DNA of 13,599 nt. Source: Weeksellaceae bacterium. GTDB lineage: Bacteria; Bacteroidota; Bacteroidia; Flavobacteriales; Weeksellaceae. The notes beneath the pieces are model-generated. The model saw only the letters and a list, made by a program, of their open reading frames with translations, had not been told where the DNA came from and did no database searches. The stretch lies in assembly GCA_028698395.1 (NCBI GenBank), contig JAQVDG010000022.1, positions 1 through 13,599 of the forward strand. The letters run 5' to 3'. Shown piece after piece: positions 1-6,418 of the stretch (the stretch's first letter is position 1; every line of letters starts with the position of its first letter). Made by a program: the position numbers and the translations under genes.

Positions 1-690
1 AATATCTAACAATTGCTCATTACTTAAATCGGGAGCAATTTTCAGTAAAATAGGTTTGGGATTGGTTTTTTTCTGATTTTTATTTTGTAAAGTCTGTAAT
101 AAATTCTGAAGAGGTTCTTTGTCTTGTAATTCACGTAAATTTGGAGTATTCGGACTGCTTACATTGACCACAAAATAATCAACCACATCAAATAATTCAT
201 CAAAACAAATTTCATAATCTCGAATAGCTTCATCATTGGGTGTGAGCTTGTTCTTTCCAATATTTCCACCGATTCGGATATTTTTATTTTTCCGTAAACG
301 AAGTGCTGCTGCTTTTACTCCATTATTATTAAATCCCATTCGGTTGATGATTCCTTGGTCTTCAATCAATCGAAACAATCGTTTTTTTGGATTTCCGGGC
401 TGTGGTTTTGGTGTTAAAGTTCCGATTTCAATAAATCCAAATCCAAAAGAAGAAAGCTCACGATATAATTTTGCGTCTTTATCAAATCCGGCTGCTAATC
501 CAACAGGATTTTTAAATTTTAATCCAAAAACTTCTTTTTCTAAACGAGAATCTTTCAATGTAAATCTTTTTTTCAGCAGAATTGAAACAAAAGGAATCCA
601 ATGGCTGAATTTCAGTAAAAAAGAAGTGAAATGATGTACTTTTTCGGGATCGAATTTAAATAAAAAAGGTCGGATAAAAGATTTGTACAT
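1..690 (-). CDS. pyrD: Dihydroorotate dehydrogenase (quinone), class 2, 3' end cut by window edge
   Basis: Read leftward from the ATG at 690-688, the frame is open for 230 codons to the window edge, about two thirds of the usual 340 or so residues. The enzyme oxidises dihydroorotate to orotate in pyrimidine synthesis, passing electrons through FMN to the membrane quinone (menaquinone in most Bacteroidota). Visible class 2 signatures are the N-terminal membrane-associating helical stretch (residues 1-45), [10 protein letters not shown] (64-73), the FMN-site segment around [14 protein letters not shown] (88-101), [10 protein letters not shown] (115-124), and [14 protein letters not shown] (176-189) with the presumed catalytic base Ser179; LLKIAPDL (215-222) supplies the FMN-contacting lysine. 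The N-terminal extension and serine base separate it from class 1 enzymes. It lies 18 bases downstream of the PfkB-family gene and is probably the last visible gene of the yebC-argS-kinase-pyrD group. The substrate-binding C-terminal part is not in the window. Confidence 0.96.
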   Translation of the reverse strand, partial: MYKSFIRPFLFKFDPEKVHHFTSFLLKFSHWIPFVSILLKKRFTLKDSRLEKEVFGLKFKNPVGLAAGFDKDAKLYRELSSFGFGFIEIGTLTPKPQPGNPKKRLFRLIEDQGIINRMGFNNNGVKAAALRLRKNKNIRIGGNIGKNKLTPNDEAIRDYEICFDELFDVVDYFVVNVSSPNTPNLRELQDKEPLQNLLQTLQNKNQKKTNPKPILLKIAPDLSNEQLLDI

Positions 691-708
691 TGGGCTTTAT
701 AACTGAAA

Positions 709-1632
709 TCAATCCAATTCTATATCAAAATTGGTCAATGTTTTAAATACTTCCAAACGTTCTTGTAATTCATTGTATGTTAGACTTTCCAAACGTTGTG
801 TCCCGAATTTTTCTACCGTAAAAGAAGCTAAAGCACTTCCATAAATGATAGCCCGTTTCATATTCTCAAAAGAGAAATTTTGTGTTTTTGCTAAGAATCC
901 AGCAAAACCTCCGGCAAATGTGTCGCCGGCTCCGGTTGGGTCAAATACATCTTCCAAAGGTAGAGCAGGAGCGAAAAAAACACTGTTTTCTTGAAACAAT
1001 AATGCGCCATGTTCTCCTTTTTTTATAACTAAAATCTTCGGTCCCATACTAAGGATTTTTTTAGCTGCTTTTACTAAACTGTACTCACTGCTCATTTGTC
1101 GTGCTTCCTCATCGTTGATGGTTAAAACGTCAATTTTAGGTAAAATTTCCATTAATTCATTCCAAGTATGATCCATCCAGAAATTCATGGTATCTAAAAC
1201 GACTAATTTCGGACGTTTTGGAAGTTGTTCAATTACTGATTTCTGAACGGTAGGATGTAAATTTCCTAAAACTAAAACATCGGGATTCATCCATTTTTCC
1301 GGAATTTTAGGTTGGAAGTTTTCTAAGACATTTAATTCGGTTGTTAATGTATCGCGGGAATTCATATCGTTTTTATAACGTCCGTGCCAAAAAAAAGTTT
1401 TTCCGTTTTCGATTCTCTCTAATCCGGACAAATCAATTTTTCTGGAAGTGAGTACATCAATATAGTTTTGAGGAAAATCTCCACCAATTACGGAAATTAT
1501 TCCGGAAGGTACATCTAATTTTGATGCTGCCAAACTGATGAAAGTAGCAGCTCCTCCTAAAATTTTATCGGTTTGTCCAAAAGGAGTTTCGATTTGGTCA
1601 AAAGCCACGGTTCCTACGACTAATAAGCTCAT
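709..1632 (-). CDS. PfkB-family carbohydrate kinase, substrate unknown
   Basis: A 307-residue ribokinase/PfkB-fold kinase, of usual length for the family, that should transfer the ATP gamma-phosphate to a sugar or nucleoside hydroxyl in the cytoplasm. The N-terminal glycine pair (GG at 26-27, in ILGGAAT) marks the substrate side, NDEEA (173-177) is the conserved metal/phosphate segment, KKGEHG (204-209) precedes the ATP site, and DPTGAGDTFAGGF (231-243) is the PfkB signature 2 with anion hole and catalytic Asp237. The start VVGTVAFDQIETPFG and the segment LDTMNFWMD (146-154) look, from memory, like a uniform PfkB subfamily found in many phyla without an assigned substrate. Adenosine kinase or ribokinase activity cannot be claimed. 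The gene is 56 bases after argS and 18 bases before pyrD; it has its own promoter-like -7 element at 1646-1653, so it may be transcribed both with argS and alone. Confidence 0.93.
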   Translation of the reverse strand: MSLLVVGTVAFDQIETPFGQTDKILGGAATFISLAASKLDVPSGIISVIGGDFPQNYIDVLTSRKIDLSGLERIENGKTFFWHGRYKNDMNSRDTLTTELNVLENFQPKIPEKWMNPDVLVLGNLHPTVQKSVIEQLPKRPKLVVLDTMNFWMDHTWNELMEILPKIDVLTINDEEARQMSSEYSLVKAAKKILSMGPKILVIKKGEHGALLFQENSVFFAPALPLEDVFDPTGAGDTFAGGFAGFLAKTQNFSFENMKRAIIYGSALASFTVEKFGTQRLESLTYNELQERLEVFKTLTNFDIELD

Positions 1633-1645
1633 TTTATATTTTTTT

Positions 1646-1653
1646 CAAAGATA
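1646..1653 (-). promoter_or_regulatory. Promoter -7 element (TATCTTTG) of the PfkB-family gene
   Basis: On the minus strand TATCTTTG is an exact match to the Bacteroidota -7 consensus TAnnTTTG. It ends 13 bases before the ATG at 1632, which would give a very short leader. A good TTG -33 element at the usual 17-23 base spacing is not visible; an imperfect second copy (TATCCTTTG, 1661-1669) lies just upstream. A promoter inside the argS-kinase gap is plausible but unproven. Confidence 0.4.
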
Positions 1654-1688
1654 GTGGTTTCAAAGGATATTGAAAATGAATTTTTGTT

Positions 1689-3464
1689 TTACATTTTTGA
1701 TGGCGAATCAATTCCTAATAATTGTAAACTATTGAAAATCACATTAGAAGCCCATTGAGTTAATGTGAGTCGGAAATTCTTTAAATCTTCTGTTTCTGCT
1801 TTGAGAACGGAGTGATTCTGATAAAAAGAATTGAATAATTTCACTAAATCATATACATAATTTGCTATAATCGCCGGACTTAAATCTTCAGCAGCTTTTT
1901 GGATGTTTTCTTCAAAATTGTACAAATGACGTATGATTTCAATTTCAGCATCATTTAAAACGATGGATTTTTCATCAAAATTTCCGGCTTGTTCTTTTCG
2001 TAAAATTGATTGAATCCGGGCATAGGTATATTGAATAAAAGGACCGGTGTTTCCATTAAAATCCACACTTTCTTTGGGATTGAAGAGAATTCCTTTTTTA
2101 GGGTCAACTTTTAAGATGAAATATTTTAAAGCTCCCTGCCCGATGGTTTCATATAATTGATTTTTTTCTTCTTCTTCGGTATAATCGTCTAATTTTCCTA
2201 ATTCTGCTGAAATTTCTTTGGCAGTTTGGAACATATCTTCCATTAAAATATCGGCATCTACAACAGTTCCTTCGCGTGATTTCATTTTTCCTTCCGGTAA
2301 ATTAACCATTCCGTAGGATAAATGTTCCAATTGGTCGGCCCATTCGTAACCTAATTTTTTCAAAATCAAGAACAAAACTTTAAAATGGTAATCTTGCTCA
2401 TTTCCAACAACATAAATTAGTTTGTCAATATTGAAAGTTTGAAAACGTTCCACGGCAGTTCCCAAATCCTGAGTCATATAAACCGAAGTTCCGTCGGAAC
2501 GAAGAACTAATTTTTCATCCAAACCTTCATTTGTTAAATCAATCCAAACCGAACCGTCTTCTTTTTTATAAAAAACACCGGAATCCAATCCTTTTTGAAT
2601 CAAATCTTTTCCTAAAATATAAGTATCGCTTTCGTATTGATAATGGTCAAAATCAACGCCCAATCGTTTGTAAGTTTGTTCAAATCCGGCATAAACCCAG
2701 GAATTCATCATTTCCCAAAGTTGACGAATTTCCGGTTTCCCGGCTTCCCAATCCCGTAACATTTCTTGAGCTTCAATGAAAAGTGGAGCATTTTTCTTAG
2801 CTTCTTCTTCGGTTTGTTGCTCTTTTTCCATTAAAAATCGGATTTCTTCTCGATAATGTTTGTCGAATTCTACATAGTATTTTCCTACCAAGTGGTCACC
2901 TTTTATTCCGGAAGACTCGGGTGTTTCACCTTTTCCAAATTTTTGCCATGCCAGCATGGATTTACAAATATGAATTCCGCGGTCGTTGATGATTTGAATT
3001 TTCTGAACTTTATGACCGGCTGCTTTGAAAATAGTAGCAATTGAATAACCTAATAAATTATTTCGGATATGTCCTAAATGAATGGGTTTGTTGGTATTAG
3101 GAGAAGCGTATTCCACCATAACCGATTTTTTGTTTGTACAATTTTGAATGAACCCAAATTCCTTATTTTGTGAATTAGCATTTATATTTTCCAACCAAAA
3201 GGAATCCGAAAAACTTAGATTTAAAAATCCTTTTACTACATTGAATTTTGAAATTTTATTTTGAGCAATCAAAGCATTTCCAATCTCATTTCCAATGTCT
3301 TCCGGTTTTTTTCTTAATTCTTTAATCAACGGAAAAGTAACCAAGGTATATTGACCTTCAAATTCTTTTCGGGTAACTTGGATTTCTAAATTTTCCAGAT
3401 TGTAGTGATAAAGTTCCTTTATGGTTTGAGAAAGGATTTCAGCTGTTTTTTTCTTGAGGTTCAT
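1689..3464 (-). CDS. argS: Arginine--tRNA ligase
   Basis: A 591-residue class I aminoacyl-tRNA synthetase of normal length that charges tRNA-Arg in the cytoplasm. The N-terminal additional domain that contacts the tRNA D-loop spans about 1-105. The Rossmann catalytic domain begins with VEYASPNTNKPIHLGHIRNN (117-136), containing the HIGH motif as HLGH (129-132). The arginine-binding region includes RSDGTSVYMTQDLG (322-335), and GKMKSREGTVVDADIL (392-407) holds the KMSKS-like loop; many ArgS enzymes have a degenerate KMSKS. The C-terminal DALR helical anticodon-binding domain starts near GPFIQYTYARIQSI (about 476) and ends with the conserved-type methionine at the terminus (Met591). The ATG at 3464 is the only reasonable start, 21 bases downstream of the yebC stop, so the two are very likely co-transcribed. 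Nothing is truncated or missing. Confidence 0.98.
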   Translation of the reverse strand: MNLKKKTAEILSQTIKELYHYNLENLEIQVTRKEFEGQYTLVTFPLIKELRKKPEDIGNEIGNALIAQNKISKFNVVKGFLNLSFSDSFWLENINANSQNKEFGFIQNCTNKKSVMVEYASPNTNKPIHLGHIRNNLLGYSIATIFKAAGHKVQKIQIINDRGIHICKSMLAWQKFGKGETPESSGIKGDHLVGKYYVEFDKHYREEIRFLMEKEQQTEEEAKKNAPLFIEAQEMLRDWEAGKPEIRQLWEMMNSWVYAGFEQTYKRLGVDFDHYQYESDTYILGKDLIQKGLDSGVFYKKEDGSVWIDLTNEGLDEKLVLRSDGTSVYMTQDLGTAVERFQTFNIDKLIYVVGNEQDYHFKVLFLILKKLGYEWADQLEHLSYGMVNLPEGKMKSREGTVVDADILMEDMFQTAKEISAELGKLDDYTEEEEKNQLYETIGQGALKYFILKVDPKKGILFNPKESVDFNGNTGPFIQYTYARIQSILRKEQAGNFDEKSIVLNDAEIEIIRHLYNFEENIQKAAEDLSPAIIANYVYDLVKLFNSFYQNHSVLKAETEDLKNFRLTLTQWASNVIFNSLQLLGIDSPSKM

Positions 3465-3485
3465 TCTAAGAAATTTTCAAACTAA

Positions 3486-4199
3486 TTAATTATTGGCTAA
3501 GGTTGTGAAAACATTTTGTACATCATCGTCGTCTTCGATTTTCTCCAAGAGTTTATCGACATCGGCTTGTTCTTCTTCGGTTAACTCTTTGGTTACTTGC
3601 GGAATTCGGTCAAATCCACTGGAAATAATCTCAAAATTATTTTCTTCAAAATATTTTTGAAGTTGGCCAAAACTCTCAAAAGGAGCGTAAACGACTAAAT
3701 TATCGTCTTCTTCAAACAATTCTTCAGCTCCGTAATCAATTAATTCTAATTCTAATTCTTCGATGTCCGTTTCTTCACTTTTCACTGTAAAGTTGCAAAT
3801 ATGGTCAAACATAAATTCTACCGAACCTTGTGTTCCTAAAGTTCCATTGCATTTGTTGAAATAACTTCTGATATTGGCAACCGTCCGGTTATTATTGTCG
3901 GTGGCGGTTTCAATTAAAACAGCTATTCCGTGAGGACCGTAGCCTTCGAAAAGGACTTCTTTGTAATTTTCGGTGTCTTTGTCGGTTGCTTTTTTTATGG
4001 CACGTTCCACATTTTCTTTTGGCATATTAGCTGCTTTGGCATTTTGAATTGCAGCACGTAGCCGTGAATTGGAATGGGGGTCGGGTCCTCCTTCTTTTAC
4101 TGCCATTACAATATCTTTTCCAATTCGAGTAAACGTTTTGGACATAGAAGCCCAACGTTTTAATTTCCTTCCTTTTCTAAATTCAAAAGCTCTTCCCAT
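3486..4199 (-). CDS. yebC: YebC/PmpR (TACO1) family protein
   Basis: A 237-residue YebC-family protein. The family includes DNA-binding regulators (PmpR in Pseudomonas), and YebC/TACO1 proteins that help ribosomes with difficult stretches; which applies here cannot be told from sequence. The ATG at 4199 gives MGRAFEFRKGRKLKRWASM, the N-terminus typical of Bacteroidota members in place of the proteobacterial GHSKW start. Following blocks are FTRIGKDIVMAVKEGGPDP (23-41), NSRLRAAIQNAKAANMPKENVERAI (44-68), FEGYGPHGIAVLIETATDN (84-102), GTLGTQGSVEFMF (119-131) and an acidic C-terminal region (205-226). The frame stays open to a TTG at 4292, but that extension crosses a terminator and the promoter and should not be used. 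It heads the argS-kinase-pyrD cluster. Confidence 0.94.
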   Translation of the reverse strand: MGRAFEFRKGRKLKRWASMSKTFTRIGKDIVMAVKEGGPDPHSNSRLRAAIQNAKAANMPKENVERAIKKATDKDTENYKEVLFEGYGPHGIAVLIETATDNNNRTVANIRSYFNKCNGTLGTQGSVEFMFDHICNFTVKSEETDIEELELELIDYGAEELFEEDDNLVVYAPFESFGQLQKYFEENNFEIISSGFDRIPQVTKELTEEEQADVDKLLEKIEDDDDVQNVFTTLANN

Positions 4200-4218
4200 T
4201 TTTGTTGTTTTAGTGCTG

Positions 4219-4226
4219 CGAAAGTA
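4219..4226 (-). promoter_or_regulatory. Promoter -7 element (TACTTTCG) of yebC
   Basis: The minus strand reads TTACTTTCGCAGC just before yebC, close to the Bacteroidota -7 consensus TAnnTTTG and its usual downstream context. The ATG lies 19 bases further on. The nearest TTTG (4239-4242) is only 12 bases upstream, too close for the usual -33 spacing, and a perfect inverted repeat occupies the region where the spacer and -33 box would be. Confidence 0.5.
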
Positions 4227-4228
4227 AG

Positions 4229-4259
4229 GAAAATCTACCAAATAGTGAAGTAGATTTTC
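4229..4259. repeat. 10-bp perfect inverted repeat in the yebC promoter region
   Basis: GAAAATCTAC (4229-4238) is repeated as its exact complement GTAGATTTTC (4250-4259) around an 11-base spacer. It sits immediately upstream of the yebC -7 element and downstream of the terminator at 4264-4296. Neither arm is followed by a T-run in either direction, so it does not read as an intrinsic terminator; an operator or a leader structure is more likely. Confidence 0.6.
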
Positions 4260-4263
4260 AATG

Positions 4264-4296
4264 AAAAAAGCTTGAAAGTATTTTACTTCCAAGCTT
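4264..4296 (-). terminator. Intrinsic terminator after the YHS lipoprotein gene
   Basis: On the minus strand AAGCTTGGAAGTA and TACTTTCAAGCTT form a 13-bp stem (one G-T wobble) with a three-base loop, followed directly by TTTTTT. It begins 25 bases after the stop of the YHS lipoprotein gene and insulates it from the yebC promoter. Confidence 0.85.
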
Positions 4297-4321
4297 GTTG
4301 TTTAATGAATGAGTTAAATTT

Positions 4322-4618
4322 TTAGTTTAATTTATCCAGATAGTCTTCCGGAGTTTTTTCAAATTCTTTTTTGCAACTGGTGCTACAGAATCCGTAAATT
4401 TCATTATGAAGATGTAGTGTATCTTTTAAATACTTTGGAATTTCCATACCGCAAATCGGGTCAATGGTATTCGCAACGGCTACATCTAATTTTTTTGGCA
4501 TTTCCATTTCATTTTCATGAACAGAATGAACTTCAATTGCTGAGTTTTTTGAATCATTTCCACATGAAAAAAATAAAAAAACCAAGCAGGAACTTAGAAA
4601 GAATGTAAGTGATTTCAT
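4322..4618 (-). CDS. YHS-domain lipoprotein, probable copper/heavy-metal binding
   Basis: A 98-residue envelope lipoprotein. The N-terminus has a hydrophobic signal (4-17) ending in FFSC, a lipobox with lipidated Cys19. After a linker with two His residues (31, 34) comes one YHS/TRASH-type domain: DPICGMEI (53-60), then IYGFCSTSCKKEF (74-86) and PEDYLDKL (90-97). Cys56, Cys78 and Cys82 would be the metal ligands. YHS domains occur in copper-exporting ATPases and small periplasmic metal proteins; copper binding is inferred from family and from the SCO1 gene 51 bases upstream on the same strand. No acidic surface-export motif follows Cys19, so it probably faces the periplasm. A terminator follows it, and a promoter-like element precedes it, so it may be made with SCO1 or separately. 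Confidence 0.85.
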   Translation of the reverse strand: MKSLTFFLSSCLVFLFFSCGNDSKNSAIEVHSVHENEMEMPKKLDVAVANTIDPICGMEIPKYLKDTLHLHNEIYGFCSTSCKKEFEKTPEDYLDKLN

Positions 4619-4637
4619 ATTTATAATTTATTTAATA

Positions 4638-4668
4638 CAAAAATTAATTAGGTTTTTGAAGCAACAAA
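4638..4668 (-). promoter_or_regulatory. Possible promoter of the YHS lipoprotein gene
   Basis: On the minus strand TTTG (4665-4668) is followed after 18 bases by TAATTTTTG (4638-4646), the Bacteroidota pattern with one extra base in the -7 box. It lies in the 51-base gap after the SCO1 gene. The imperfect -7 box and AT-rich background keep this tentative. Confidence 0.3.
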
Positions 4669-4669
4669 T

Positions 4670-5326
4670 TTAATCATTTAAAAGGATTTTAATATCGTTT
4701 TTCAATGCATTTATTTCGGGATGGAATTTTCCGGTTAGGCTTTCTTCTTTTCCTTTTTCATCGGAATAATTTAATCCGGAATAATAGAGTATTGGTAAAC
4801 CGTTATTATTAAAACGTGAACGAATTTTTCCTTTTTTATCAACTAAAGCAAATTTCCCACTGTGTTCCAAACCTTCAGCTGATTGATAATCTTTACCAAG
4901 ATAAAGATTGAATTTTTTGCTGAGAGAAAAAATAGAATCACGTTCTGCAGTTAAAAAATGCCAATTTGGTGTTTCAATACCCAAGAGTTCTTTATGTTTT
5001 TTTAGTGCTTCCGGCGTATCTCTTTTAGGATCAATGGTAATAGATAATATACTAAAATCCGGATGGTTGATTTCTTGATTGATTTGGATGAGATTTTGAT
5101 TCATTACCGGACAAATTGTGGGACAATTCGTAAAAAAAAATTCAACGATATAAACTTTCCCTATTAAATCTTGTGGTGAAATGGATTGATTATCTTGATT
5201 AGTCATAGTGAAATTCGGGATTTCCATGACCTCAAACAAAGTGTTTTCAGTGTTTTTTTTGTAAAAATAAAAAAAGTAGACAACACTAAGGCTGATGATT
5301 CCAATGATGAAAATTTGTCTGCGCAA
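4670..5326 (-). CDS. SCO1/SenC family copper chaperone, membrane-anchored
   Basis: A 218-residue thioredoxin-fold protein of the SCO family, which delivers copper to, or reduces, the CuA site of cytochrome c oxidase and related targets outside the inner membrane. A single membrane segment (about 4-22, rich in Ile, Val, Phe and Tyr) anchors it. The fold carries FFFTNCPTICPVM (63-75) with the copper-binding pair Cys68 and Cys72, ITIDPKRDTPE (96-106), and the third ligand His155 in LEHSGKFALVD (153-163). All three ligands are present. The only start that keeps the anchor is TTG at 5326; no in-frame ATG occurs between the upstream stop near 5397 and Met34. No oxidase gene is in the window, so the target is unknown; the YHS lipoprotein immediately downstream suggests shared copper handling. 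Confidence 0.92.
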   Translation of the reverse strand: MRRQIFIIGIISLSVVYFFYFYKKNTENTLFEVMEIPNFTMTNQDNQSISPQDLIGKVYIVEFFFTNCPTICPVMNQNLIQINQEINHPDFSILSITIDPKRDTPEALKKHKELLGIETPNWHFLTAERDSIFSLSKKFNLYLGKDYQSAEGLEHSGKFALVDKKGKIRSRFNNNGLPILYYSGLNYSDEKGKEESLTGKFHPEINALKNDIKILLND

Positions 5327-5348
5327 TTTTGAAATTTTAAAGAATAAA

Positions 5349-5376
5349 TAAGCTGCCTGAATATTCAGACAGCTTA
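5349..5376 (-). terminator. Hairpin terminator after the universal stress protein gene
   Basis: TAAGCTG (5349-5355) pairs with CAGCTTA (5370-5376), with an inner CTGA/TCAG stem after one mismatch and a four-base loop. On the minus strand the stem is followed by TTTATTCTTT. It begins 21 bases beyond the stress protein stop. A T-run on the plus strand (5380-5386) would also fit a rightward terminator, but no rightward gene is upstream of it. Confidence 0.65.
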
Positions 5377-5396
5377 CTGTTTTTTTAAAGTATAAA

Positions 5397-5828
5397 TCAG
5401 TTAAAAGGGACTAATAAAACCGGAATAGTTGATTTTTTCACAACATGGTCGGCAACACTGCCAATTAAAAACCGATAGGCCGCAGAATGCTTGTTTGAAC
5501 CCATAATAATCAAATCTACATTTTCTTCTTCAGCTGCATTTAAGATTTGTTCATGAGGCGAACCGGTTTTTAAAACGTGTTTGAAACGGAATATTTCTCC
5601 TCCTAATTTACCTTCAACATTTTGTATGTTTTCATACGTTAAGTTTTTGATGGATTCCATTCTATGTGCCATAATAGGGTCGTTTTCCACTGTTTTGGCA
5701 TCAATTTCAATCGGGTCAACGTTAAGTAAAATGATTTCAGCTTCAAAAGCTCGCCCCCATTCTTTTGCTGTTTCAATTAATTGGGAATCATTTCCTTTAA
5801 AATCTAATGTTACTAAAACTTTTTTCAT
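5397..5828 (-). CDS. Universal stress protein, UspA family
   Basis: A 143-residue single-domain Usp protein (Rossmann-like alpha/beta fold), a cytoplasmic stress-associated protein whose action is usually not known in detail. It begins MKKVLVTLDF, the typical first strand with the conserved Asp, has IILLNVDP (35-42 counted from the longer TTG form), VLKTGSPHEQIL (88-99), VDLIIMGSNKHS (107-118) and GSVADHVVKKSTIPVLLVP (126-144). The ATP-binding pattern G-x2-G-x9-G(S/T) is spoiled: the second Gly is Lys (position 116), so ATP binding is uncertain. I chose the ATG at 5828 over the TTG at 5837 because the predicted promoter leaves only a short leader and MKK is the usual start. It is transcribed alone, between a promoter at 5845-5875 and a terminator at 5349-5376. 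Confidence 0.92.
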   Translation of the reverse strand: MKKVLVTLDFKGNDSQLIETAKEWGRAFEAEIILLNVDPIEIDAKTVENDPIMAHRMESIKNLTYENIQNVEGKLGGEIFRFKHVLKTGSPHEQILNAAEEENVDLIIMGSNKHSAAYRFLIGSVADHVVKKSTIPVLLVPFN

Positions 5829-5844
5829 TGCTTTCAATTTTATT

Positions 5845-5875
5845 TAAAAGTATAACTTTTTGTTGAATCGGGCAA
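5845..5875 (-). promoter_or_regulatory. Promoter of the universal stress protein gene
   Basis: On the minus strand TTG (5873-5875) is followed after exactly 20 bases by TACTTTTA (5845-5852), one mismatch from the Bacteroidota -7 consensus TAnnTTTG. The -7 box ends 16 bases before the ATG at 5828. Spacing and position are what is expected for a sigma-70-type promoter in Flavobacteriia. Confidence 0.5.
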
Positions 5876-5909
5876 GTTCGACTGACTGATATTTAACAGA
5901 AATAAATAA

Positions 5910-5941
5910 TTTGGAAATCTCAATAAAAATTAATAAATTGG
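5910..5941 (+). promoter_or_regulatory. Possible promoter of the OB-fold-like secreted protein gene
   Basis: TTTG (5910-5913), 20 bases, then TAAATTGG (5934-5941), which differs from TAnnTTTG at one base. The start codon is 25 bases downstream. It diverges from the stress protein promoter in the same 138-base gap. Confidence 0.4.
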
Positions 5942-5966
5942 AACACTCTATTAAAATAATATTATC

Positions 5967-6320
5967 ATGAAAAGAATTGTAATTGCATTTATGGGCATTA
6001 TGGGCTCTTGTATAGCTCAGCAGCAGATAACCGATCAAGAGTTTTCTTCCCACATTAATCAAAAAGTTACGTATTGTGATAAAGTGTATGGCACTTTTAT
6101 TTCTAAAGGAAAAAATAAAGTGGCATTACTAAATTTGGGTGCAGATTATCCAAATCAGAAATTAGTTGTAGCAATTTTTGAGAAAAACTGGAAAAAATTC
6201 ACTTATCAACCTACGGAATTTCTTCAGAATAAACGAATTTGTGTGAATGGAAAATTGCTTCTTTACAAAGGAAAACCGGAAATTATAGTAGAACATCCAA
6301 AGCAAATTAATGTAGAATAG
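5967..6320 (+). CDS. Small secreted protein, OB-fold-like, function unknown
   Basis: 117 residues. Residues 1-17 form a type I signal peptide (positive MKR, hydrophobic IVIAFMGIMG, cleavage likely after the CIA at 15-17). The mature part is a short beta-rich domain: HINQKVTYCDKVYGTF (29-44), KVALLNLGADYPNQKLVVAIF (51-71), then FLQNKRICVNGKLLLYKGKPEIIVEHPKQI (85-114). The ending with a basic 'K(G)KPEI' strand and 'P.QI' resembles the OB-fold domains found in bacterial envelope proteins and nuclease-associated domains; this is a resemblance recalled from family patterns, not a proven homology, and no catalytic residue is evident. The gene stands alone, the only rightward gene between leftward neighbours, with its own promoter-like element and a strong terminator at 6339-6370. 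It could be a binding protein for an oligonucleotide or oligosaccharide ligand. Confidence 0.8.
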   Translation: MKRIVIAFMGIMGSCIAQQQITDQEFSSHINQKVTYCDKVYGTFISKGKNKVALLNLGADYPNQKLVVAIFEKNWKKFTYQPTEFLQNKRICVNGKLLLYKGKPEIIVEHPKQINVE

Positions 6321-6338
6321 ACAAGGGGATAAATTTGA

Positions 6339-6370
6339 AAAACGAGCTTCGGATTATCGAAGCTCGTTTT
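6339..6370. terminator. Bidirectional terminator between two convergent genes
   Basis: AAAACGAGCTTCG (6339-6351) pairs perfectly with CGAAGCTCGTTTT (6358-6370) around a six-base loop, with T-runs in both directions. It lies 18 bases after the OB-fold-like gene stop and 48 bases after the fasciclin gene stop on the opposite strand, so it can serve both. Confidence 0.92.
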
Positions 6371-6418
6371 AAACAAAACCATTAAAAACAAGAAAATTAA
6401 GTTATTTTCAGATAAAAT

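Noticed and set aside
236..634. Rightward open frame of 132 codons
   Set aside because: It lies wholly antisense to pyrD, whose conserved motifs are plain on the other strand, and its translation shows no recognisable domain.
2531..3044. Rightward short frames inside argS
   Set aside because: They are antisense shadows of argS, low complexity, and lack recognisable motifs.
4200..4292. N-terminal extension of yebC from a TTG
   Set aside because: The extension runs through the upstream terminator, the inverted repeat and the promoter; the family start is the ATG at 4199.
5380..5386. T-run after the 5349-5376 hairpin as a rightward terminator
   Set aside because: No rightward gene lies upstream within reach, so the leftward reading for the stress protein gene is preferred.
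5829..5837. Three-codon extension of the stress protein from a TTG
   Set aside because: The ATG at 5828 gives the typical MKKVLV start, and the predicted promoter leaves almost no leader for the TTG.
5844..6062. Leftward open frame of 72 codons
   Set aside because: It is antisense to the start of the secreted OB-fold-like gene and covers both divergent promoters; no domain is visible.
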